Source: Diatrype stigma
Lineage: Eukaryota; Ascomycota; Sordariomycetes; Xylariales; Diatrypaceae
DNA length: 64,000 bases
Direction: 5' to 3'
NCBI GenBank assembly: GCA_022225965.2
Contig: JAKJXP020000044.1
Location: 124,001 to 188,000 of the forward strand
Part shown: positions 56,801-64,000 of the stretch, piece after piece
Position numbering within the stretch: the first letter of the stretch is position 1
How the letters are laid out: each line of letters starts with the position of its first letter
Translations under genes and position numbers: made by a program
Notes under the pieces: model-generated
Told to the model about the DNA's origin: nothing
The model's input: only the letters and a program-made list of their open reading frames with translations
Database searches by the model: none

Positions 56801-59800
56801 CATACGATATCCCCAGATGAAACCCAGGCCTAGATTATATACTTTCGAGAGTGGTAACCCTTTACGTTGTAATTAAATGAAACCTTGAATCTACGACGTG
56901 CTTCAACGGTTAAAGGGGTTTCCCAGAACGCTTCGATATCATTTTTAATATAACTTATAATTGGCCTACATGATAGAAATGAGACTTCTAAAAGACTTGT
57001 TCGGTAGGCCTTCATATCCATTCTTCGCCTCAACTTTTCTTTTCAATCAGTCTGTTTGCCAATGGGGTAGGAAATCAAGTGCCAACGATCCCCAATGCCC
57101 TTCCACGGATTGGACCAAGGAGTAGGCTTATCCCAGATAAATGAGCTGGTGTCGTCTATGCTACATAAGCGTTCTCGCAGTCCTGTCAGTCTTATGAGCC
57201 TGTCATTATATTCCTTCAAGCCGTGGAAGATTCATTAGGCAACTCAGGTGGCATGCAGCGACTCGGCCATACACATATTCGGACAGCCACTTGGTGCCAC
57301 AGGAAAGAAAGGATTTACATAAAGGAAACCCCGGATTTCAGCAAACTACAAGTGTGTTTCCATAACTCGCAGGAAACAGAACGTTGGAGAAACAATGAAC
57401 ATTAAACCTTGACAACGACCTAGCTTTCTTATTCGATAATACTTCAGAATTACGAATTATAGCAGTTTAAGGTTCGCCTTTCCGACTGTCGACAAGGTCA
57501 CGGATGAATTTGTCTTGATGTACTCACAAGTCGACTGTAACGATCAAGAAACACATAACTCGGGAAATTCGATATTTTTGGAGTTGGTACGTATAATCTA
57601 GAGTCTCATAATCTAAGCCAACCTAATGTCCAACTGTTGCTTATGATTTACCTGTCCTTATGAAGCTCTAGGCCAGAGTGTCAATCAGCCCAAGCCCCGT
57701 TTTATGTTTGGAGCTGTCATTGGGAGTCCGTTCATATGGCGGGCCTGATGTAGAATCACAGCATTCAATGATTTTCTTGTGTTTCTGCCCCTGCCGGATG
57801 CATTGATCCAGTGGCGTAGGCATTTGTCAGGGAATATGTCGCCATCAGAGTGATAGGGGATAACTGCTAGGTAGGGGGGAGGAAGGAAACAGAATAATTC
57901 GTGCCCTATGCAAGCTATAGGGGAGGGAAGTGGCTTTTATATAGCCAAAGCCCTTTCACTAGTGTATATAGGAGACCCATATGGGCCCCTTTAGCCCCCT
58001 TCTACCTTATCCCCTGACAGCATTCATGTGCCTTGGGAGTACCCAGCTCATACATAGTTTTAGCGTGGTATGCTTTACTCATGGTGTATTGTAAAGCAAT
58101 TCTGTTCACTGTGCAGGGAGTTAACGGCGCTTTGAACCAAGCAATTTATCGAAGTCGGCAGGATTTCATCCTTGTCTCCTGCAGGGAAACAATTTACCCC
58201 CTAGCAGATGAAGAGAACATATGTAATCAGGCCGCTTGATATGGCAACGCCAAATCATGCTGCTGATTCTGGCGGAATGTTTATGCCAGATAAAGCATAA
58301 AAAGAGATATTGTGACCACAAATATCATTGATACGGGGTTTCATATTTCGCGTCCTTTTTCAGTGACCTTGAGTTTGTTATCAACAGGTTCTTGATTTAG
58401 TAATATTGGTTCGTCTTTGGTTAGTAAATGTGAATAGCTTTAGTATAGTAAGATACGACGGTTGGTTTTTGAATCGTGTTAGAATGCAGCTGCCCCTATG
58501 GTGTAGGATGTATTGATATGTACTCCTATCCAATATAGCCAACAGAGATTAACAGCGGGAGCGACGGGGTCTAGAACGATGGAGATACACACTAATTCGT
58601 ACAGATAGTTGCTGTATATAAACATGCCGTCGACTTCCTTCGACGGTGCCAGAAGAGATAGCCCAGTACGCTCATTGAGACCATAGAAACCCAAAAGCTG
58701 AATCGTTCGTTACGTCCCAAGCTTATATCCCTTGTCACAGGCGTCGACAGCAGCATAGCCAAGGATTATTTCAGTGCATTGAGTATTGAGCTGAAACGGG
58801 TATAAGTAGCACTTGACAGGAGATGGCCTGGATATAATCTTTGCGTAGAATCGTGAGAGCCCAAGTGACCATCCCATATAGGTCGGGAGGGGCAGATACT
58901 ATACAAATAAGCCGTGAAGGTTCAGGCAGACATTACCAAAACTCTGGGCTTTCACCAAGAATTTCCCCGGTTCCTCTCGTTACCTCATGGTCGCCATATT
59001 AGACATTATCTTGGAACAGGGGGTTCTCCATCCGCCTTCAACTATGGTTTATGTGATTTAGCGTAAATGTAACCCTACGAGTTGTCCCTCAAGAAATCTG
59101 GAGCAAGTTACACTCAATGAGCAATACAACTATCGTTCCTCGACGTTGGCATGCCGAGGTCTGGAAGTCTCTGGATGTCTGAACTTCTGAAGGCCTGAAT
59201 GTGGGAATAACCTCATCCATTATCCCCGGACCCCTGTGCAGGTGGTGGATGTACCCGGGGGTTTCCCGCCCTTGGCTGTGCAGGGGATGGTTTAGTGCAC
59301 GCAGATAAGCACATACTACGTACTACCTAGGCGGTATGTAGTAGTTGATACGGTACTTACAACCCCACGTGATTGATATGGCGGAACATGTACAATGCCG
59401 AGCCGTGGTGTAAACCGGGTCTGTCTAAGTCTAACCATAACCGGTCATATCGTGGTATTACGTAACCGTCGTTGTTTATAGGCCCCCATGGCCCCCCTAT
59501 AATCCCGTACGCGACACGCTCTGCTTGGTACGTCACATACTTCTATACAAAAACGTCATAACGTCGACTGACACACACTGGCATCTATCCACGAGCCTCT
59601 GGAATCAGTGCGTGCATATCAGAGCCAGAGGTGCAGTGGGTGTTTTGGCTTGGCGGTGCACACGATTGGCGCACAGCACGGTGGAAGTGGTGGAGTTGTT
59701 TAGACCCCTGTTGGGTATGGCGTCGTTTTTCCCGCCTGCCAACTCACTTATCTGACATCTGACTGCCTTGGGCCAAAATTTGTAGACCTTAGGCATTTTC

Positions 59801-59922
59801 CGTGTCTTGTGTCTTGTGTTTTGTGTTTTCTAGTCCTAGTCCTAGTTCTAGTCCTGTCCCCTCCCCTCATCCTTTTTCCAAGCAACGTCGTCATTTTCAT
59901 CTGCTTTTGTTTGCACGGCGAC
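53895..59922. other. Gene-poor 6-kb stretch
   Basis: No frame over about 100 codons has protein-like content, apart from the start of the next gene. The base composition is AT-rich and there are palindromes and C-run motifs. One clear MITE is present (56108-56370). Around 57950-58000 a CCATATGGG-centred stretch with flanking C/G runs resembles that at 15930-15970. It may be decayed transposon material. Confidence 0.45.
56108..56370. mobile_element. TA-flanked MITE (Tc1/mariner-type candidate)
   Basis: A perfect 30-bp inverted repeat bounds a 263-bp segment: left arm 56108-56137 and right arm 56341-56370, starting TACGAAGGTCGCGGCC. Both ends begin and end with TA, the target duplication of Tc1/mariner/pogo elements, so the element proper is probably 56110-56368 with 28-bp TIRs. 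The inside has no coding capacity and contains a hairpin (56250-56279, GCCCCC...GGGGGC with GGAAG/CTTCC). This is the standard form of a non-autonomous miniature element. The perfect TIRs suggest recent activity. Confidence 0.85.
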
Positions 59923-62271
59923 ATGACCATCATGACGATGGCGCAGGCGACGTACTGGGACCCTGGAAACCTGCTGCAGATCACCGACGACGACGGTAAT
60001 GGTAATGGTAATGGCGACCGCGCCGGGGAGGAAGTCCAGTGCGTCGGGCGCGCGAAGCGGGCCTCCAACTCGCGATGTCATTGGACGATCAAGGATGCCG
60101 ACCGCGTCGCGGTGATTAGCGCCCTCGAGCGCTTAGCTGCCCGCCCGCCCGGGGACGCCACGCTCGACGACTTGCGCCGGCTCGCGGGCGCCTGCCTGTG
60201 CCGCCGGTCCCACGCCGACCAGCGGGAGGAGGTAGCGCGCAGGTGGGCGGGAGTCGTGCGGCGGGCAGCCGAGCAGCACGACAGACTCGTGAGCGAGGTT
60301 CGGTTGTCATCATTATCACTGTCGTCGTCTCTATTGCAACGACAGCAGCAGCAGCAGCAGCAGCAGCAACACCAGCAGGAGCACCAACAACAGCAGCAGG
60401 CGCCCCAACCACAACCACAGCAAGAACATCAACATCATTCACAACAAGACCAGCAGCAGCAACAACAGCAGCAGCAGCAAGGCCAACAAGACCGAGGACG
60501 GCTGCCGACACCCGAATTCGAGGACGCCATCGCTGTCCGACTGGAGCTGGCAAAGGCACAGACCCAGCTACGGCAGGCGGATGCGGCGCGGCTGCGGCTG
60601 GAGCGGGCACTCGCGGCGGCGGGGCAGCAACAGCAGCAAGACGCCGAGCACATCAGCTCGCTGACGGCGAACATCGCGGGGCTGCGCGCCATGCAAGACA
60701 ACATCGGGCTGGTGGAGAAGGGCATCGTGCAGCTGCGGGCGCGGCTGGCGACGACGCAGAAGGAGAATGCCACGCTCAGCCAGCGCGCCACCGAGGCGGA
60801 GCGGGAGGCCCAGACGCTGCGAAAGCGTCTGGAAACCGTCGAGAGCGCAAAGGCCGAGGGGGCTCGCGGGATGACGGATGTGATCAACGATTTGCTGGCG
60901 GAGGTCAACACGCTAGAGGCCGACAAGTCGTCGCTCAACAACCGGTTGGCACTTGCGGATACGAAGCTGGGAGAGAGCGAGGGAGCACTCGACAATCTTT
61001 CGCGCGAGGTCGAATCGCTGAGAACGGAGACAACGAGACTTCGTGGCGACTATGCTTCCGCATCCGAGGGCGAGCGCAGGAAGGCGGCCGTGATAAACGA
61101 GCTGGCATCTACCGTTAAGACGCTGGAAACCGACAAGTTGTGGCTCAGCAACCGGCTGGACCTCGCGGAAACGAAGCTGGAGGAGAGCCACAGAGAGCTC
61201 GATCGACTTGTGCACGAGACCAACTCTCTGCGAGCGGAGAACGAAAGCCTTCGGAGTGACCATGCTTCCGCGGTTGAAAATTTGAGGAATCTGGAAGGGG
61301 TGGCCAAGGACGCGAGGAACAACTTCCAGCGCCTCATAGAAGAGAACGAAAAGCTCAACGAGACCCTGAACGCCACCTCTGGCAGACTCCGAGACCTGGA
61401 AACTGAATTGTACGCTGTGAACGACAAATCTCAACATCTGCTGGGGGAGCACGCGCACTTCCGCGCGGAACGAGACTCCGCGATCGAGAGGCTGAGGGGC
61501 GCGGAGTCCGAAGCCCAGGCCGCCCGGGATCGGGCCGCGCGCATCTCGGAAGAGCACGAGCAGCTGCGCAACACCCACGCCGCCACCCTCGACCAGCTGC
61601 GGAGCCTGACCGCCGAAGCCGACGCGGCCAAGGACGCGGCGCAGCGGCGCGCCGAGGAGAACGAGAAGCTGACGTGCGACCTGGAGTACATGGCGGAGAA
61701 GATGCAGAAGACGGAGAGCGAGAAGAAGGACGCGCAGGAGCGGTCGGTGCGGATCATCGAGGAGAACGAGAAGCTGCAGGAGACGCACTCGGCGACGCTG
61801 GGCGAGGTCAAGGGGCTCAAGGCCGAGGTGGACGCGGCGCGCGACGACGCGCAGCGCCGGGCCGCCGAGAACGCCAAGCTGCACCTGGAGCTGGAGTGCG
61901 CGGCCGAGAAGGTGCGGAGCACGGAGGGCGAGGCCGAGGCGGCGCGGGACGCGGCGCAGCGCCTCGAGGCCGACCTCGAGGCCCGCAGCGAGTCGCTGGA
62001 GCAGGCCCGCGGCGACGTGCAGGACGAGCGCGACCGCAACGCGGGCCTGCGCGACGAGACGGCCGCGCTCGAGCAGAAGATCGTCGCGCTCGAGGCCAGC
62101 ATCGCCGCCTGCGGCCTGCACGGGCTCGGCAACTGGCTCGGCCGGTCGAAGCGCTCGTCCACGGCCCGCTCGAAGAGCGTGAAGCGGCGGTCGGAGGAGC
62201 GGGCCGGCGACAGCATGTCGTCGTCTGCGACGCAGAGGGACGACAGGACGGCCAAGTCCGTCAAGATTTGA
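59923..62271 (+). CDS. Large coiled-coil protein with polyGln tract
   Basis: Single exon, 782 residues; ATG at 59923, the first in frame after a long ATG-free leader. The N-terminal module (about 40-130) has CVGRAKRASNSRCHWTI, then LERLAARPPGDATLDDLRRLAGACLCR, a small Cys-containing domain resembling the segment found before T5orf172/GIY-YIG-type domains in fungal proteins, but no nuclease domain follows. It is followed by a Gln/His-rich tract coded by CAG/CAA repeats (60342-60480), then about 550 residues of near-continuous coiled coil with heptads and repeated SLRAENESLRSD, RRAEENEKL blocks. The C-terminus is basic Ser/Arg-rich. The role is unknown; cytoskeletal or scaffold-like by shape. 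Confidence 0.8.
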   Translation: MTIMTMAQATYWDPGNLLQITDDDGNGNGNGDRAGEEVQCVGRAKRASNSRCHWTIKDADRVAVISALERLAARPPGDATLDDLRRLAGACLCRRSHADQREEVARRWAGVVRRAAEQHDRLVSEVRLSSLSLSSSLLQRQQQQQQQQQHQQEHQQQQQAPQPQPQQEHQHHSQQDQQQQQQQQQQGQQDRGRLPTPEFEDAIAVRLELAKAQTQLRQADAARLRLERALAAAGQQQQQDAEHISSLTANIAGLRAMQDNIGLVEKGIVQLRARLATTQKENATLSQRATEAEREAQTLRKRLETVESAKAEGARGMTDVINDLLAEVNTLEADKSSLNNRLALADTKLGESEGALDNLSREVESLRTETTRLRGDYASASEGERRKAAVINELASTVKTLETDKLWLSNRLDLAETKLEESHRELDRLVHETNSLRAENESLRSDHASAVENLRNLEGVAKDARNNFQRLIEENEKLNETLNATSGRLRDLETELYAVNDKSQHLLGEHAHFRAERDSAIERLRGAESEAQAARDRAARISEEHEQLRNTHAATLDQLRSLTAEADAAKDAAQRRAEENEKLTCDLEYMAEKMQKTESEKKDAQERSVRIIEENEKLQETHSATLGEVKGLKAEVDAARDDAQRRAAENAKLHLELECAAEKVRSTEGEAEAARDAAQRLEADLEARSESLEQARGDVQDERDRNAGLRDETAALEQKIVALEASIAACGLHGLGNWLGRSKRSSTARSKSVKRRSEERAGDSMSSSATQRDDRTAKSVKI
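60342..60480. repeat. CAG/CAA trinucleotide-rich coding tract
   Basis: Interrupted glutamine-coding runs (CAGCAG..., CAACAG...), alternating with His and Pro codons, within the coiled-coil gene. Confidence 0.85.
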
Positions 62272-63200
62272 GGAGAGGAGAGGGGCGCAGCAAAGAACTT
62301 CTTTAACAGCAAAAAGATGACGAGCGAAGTATGAGAGTTAAGGATCATTTTTTGATGCACTTACGGCATTATCGTTTTGGAATGTTCATAAAGCGTTTTT
62401 TTTGGGTCTCACGAGGTTCATGTCATAGTCATATACTAGGTAGTTTGGAAAATCTTTCTCAGCATGTCTCAGAGGTGGGAAGGTATTTGTTTTCAGCAAT
62501 AAGTGTCTCAAGGTGGAAAACGGTCGTTTTGCCGAATGGCATATACAAAGCTAGGATCGGTAGACTCGGTCACTTACCATAGATCCAAGCGTCTTCTTCC
62601 ATAGCAATATATACCCCTTATCGTTTCATACTTAACATGGTATTAGAATGTAGGGTGCAGTGTGTAGGAGGTGGTCATAGGCTCCCAGTATATGACTATG
62701 GGCAACTTCAACAAGGACAGGCGCCTGAGGTGGTATGAACGAAAGATGAAGATATATATATATATATATATATATATTACACTACACAGGTTACGAAAGG
62801 TATAGTTTGATGTAAGTTGGACGAGTCAACGGTCACTATACAGGCATACACAGGGCCGTATGCATGTACATCGTACGTTTAGAAATCTGTACACCGTCAT
62901 AGCGAATTAGGATTAGATAAGACCCTCTGCTAACTACTACTATTACTACTACTACATAGCAGAAGCGTCCAGAGCCCTGTGTTCTAGCGGCTCGAAGACA
63001 TGGCAGTTGGACAAAGATGATCGCATGGACAAGACCTGATAAGGGTCTGATCTGACCCTCGCTCAAAGCTAGTGGTGATATTCCGCCACGTAAACGTAAA
63101 CTCCCGTATGCCCTGCGAATGCCTTCCCTGCTGCGTGTTGAAGGGGGCATAAGAGCAAATCTAACCACTGCGGCTATCTATGGCCACCCGCACGCTCCCA
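62272..63200. other. Intergenic with TA microsatellite
   Basis: A (TA)n run of about 26 bp at 62752-62777 and a short CTA/TAC trinucleotide run near 62934-62955. No gene. Confidence 0.5.
62752..62777. repeat. (TA)n microsatellite
   Basis: Uninterrupted AT/TA dinucleotide run, about 13 units. Confidence 0.9.
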
Positions 63201-64000
63201 TCAGTTCTCCCTTGGCCGCCTCAGGCTCTGCGCAAGCCTCAGGCTCAGCATGGGCCGATCCGGATGCTGCGCCGGCGAAGGGCGGTAACCGTGGATGATC
63301 TCGGCCCCGTACTTCTGGGCGGCCCAGCCCTTGACCTCCTCCATCAGGTAGCTCGACAGGTGGTAGATGGTCCTCACGCGCGTCGAGCTCACGATCTTCG
63401 CCAGGGTCGAAGGCTGGACGATCTCCTTGTCGATCTCCAGGCAGCGGAGGTTGGGAAAGCGGTTCACGATGCTGATCAGGGCGTCGTCCGCGCTCCCGAT
63501 CGACCGGCCCGCTTCCAGGGTCAGCCCGGTCAGGGACAGACACGTGAGGCTGTCGCCCTTGAACCAGTCCATCTCTTCGCTCTCGAGCTTGTCGTATACG
63601 CATGGGAATGGGGTTACGGTCAACTCTTCGATTGATTTTGAGGTGAAGGATGGTCGCAAAATCCTCTCGAATTGGATCATGTCCAGTGGTGTCCTAGTCT
63701 TGATAGAGAACTTTTCGAGCTGATCAGGGATGGAAGAAGCGTCCCTAAAAGAATAGTAATGAGAAGTCCATGGCGACAATGATTCCAGATGCAGTTCCCG
63801 GACATTAGCAGCTCGGAATCGCGGAAGCGGTTCATCTGATGGGATCACCCCCGGGTCGCCGCTGATGTATGTGCTGTCCCCGATATAAAGGCTCCGAATA
63901 TGCTGCCAGGAAGGAGGCTCGTGACCCCATACACAGGCCCAGCCTAAGTCGTCCAGCCATACTGTTTCGACATTAGGTGTGCGTCGCATGAGTTCGCTCT
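63201..64000 (-). CDS. F-box/LRR-like protein, N-terminus beyond the window
   Basis: The minus-strand frame is open from the window's end (64000) to a stop at 63201-63203, about 266 residues. The codon before MRRTPNVETV is also open (SEL-M), so the gene most likely continues past the window. Repeated segments of the form VRELHLESLSP, LEKFSIKTRTP, IEELTVTPFP, LTCLSLTGLTL and LRCLEIDKEIV are leucine-rich-repeat-like strands, as found C-terminal to fungal F-box motifs. The F-box itself would lie beyond 64000. Probable substrate adaptor of an SCF-type ubiquitin ligase, as inference only. Confidence 0.7.
   Translation of the reverse strand, partial: SELMRRTPNVETVWLDDLGWACVWGHEPPSWQHIRSLYIGDSTYISGDPGVIPSDEPLPRFRAANVRELHLESLSPWTSHYYSFRDASSIPDQLEKFSIKTRTPLDMIQFERILRPSFTSKSIEELTVTPFPCVYDKLESEEMDWFKGDSLTCLSLTGLTLEAGRSIGSADDALISIVNRFPNLRCLEIDKEIVQPSTLAKIVSSTRVRTIYHLSSYLMEEVKGWAAQKYGAEIIHGYRPSPAQHPDRPMLSLRLAQSLRRPREN

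Overview
This window comes from a filamentous ascomycete (Pezizomycotina, most like a Sordariomycete; the species cannot be read from the sequence). The evidence is many short introns (about 40-160 bp, GT...AG, YTNAY-like branch sites), fungus-specific families (Zn2Cys6 regulators, fungal rhodopsin/Pth11-like membrane proteins, a FluG-type fusion, DFG5/DCW1-type GH76) and GC-rich exons in AT-richer spacers. Exon structures below were worked out by hand from reading frames and splice signals.

Layout. 0-0.5 kb: C-terminal end of a fungal regulator. 1.1-2.6 kb: secreted GH76 mannanase-like protein. 3.7-20.3 kb: the most interesting part, a contiguous set of nine genes that looks like a catabolic cluster: Zn2Cys6 activator, RidA-family deaminase, alpha/beta hydrolase, amidase-signature amidase, SDR, CYP504-like P450, second SDR, MFS sugar/acid-type transporter and a DUF1479 protein. 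20.9-23.2 kb: long-chain-alcohol-oxidase-type GMC flavoenzyme at the edge. 24-33 kb: hypothetical proteins, an aldo-keto reductase relic, a DEDD exonuclease-like protein, an F-box-like fragment and a 7-TM fungal rhodopsin-like protein. 34.1-39.3 kb: a P450 followed in tandem by a FluG-type amidohydrolase/glutamine-synthetase fusion. 40-48.7 kb: mostly housekeeping genes (MetAP2, Ups2-like lipid transfer protein, a small hypothetical, a P-loop kinase, Nop13-like RNA-binding protein). 49.7-53.9 kb: O-methyltransferase and a second rhodopsin-like protein. 53.9-59.9 kb: a 6-kb gene-poor stretch with a TA-flanked MITE. 59.9-62.3 kb: a polyQ/coiled-coil protein. 63.2 kb to the end: partial LRR/F-box-like gene.

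How the cluster may work. The palindrome CGG-N5-CCG (best form TCGG-N5-CCGA) occurs in every promoter region of the nine-gene set: upstream of the regulator, in the RidA/hydrolase divergent promoter, upstream of the amidase, upstream of SDR1, twice in the P450/SDR2 divergent promoter and in the transporter/DUF1479 divergent promoter. I did not find it in the promoter of the flanking GMC oxidase. This is the expected layout for a dimeric Zn2Cys6 activator controlling itself and its pathway. The enzyme content (amide hydrolysis, arylacetate-type ring hydroxylation, two SDRs, imine/enamine hydrolysis, transporter) suggests uptake and breakdown of an aromatic amide or a related nitrogenous aromatic. 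The substrate is inferred, not shown.
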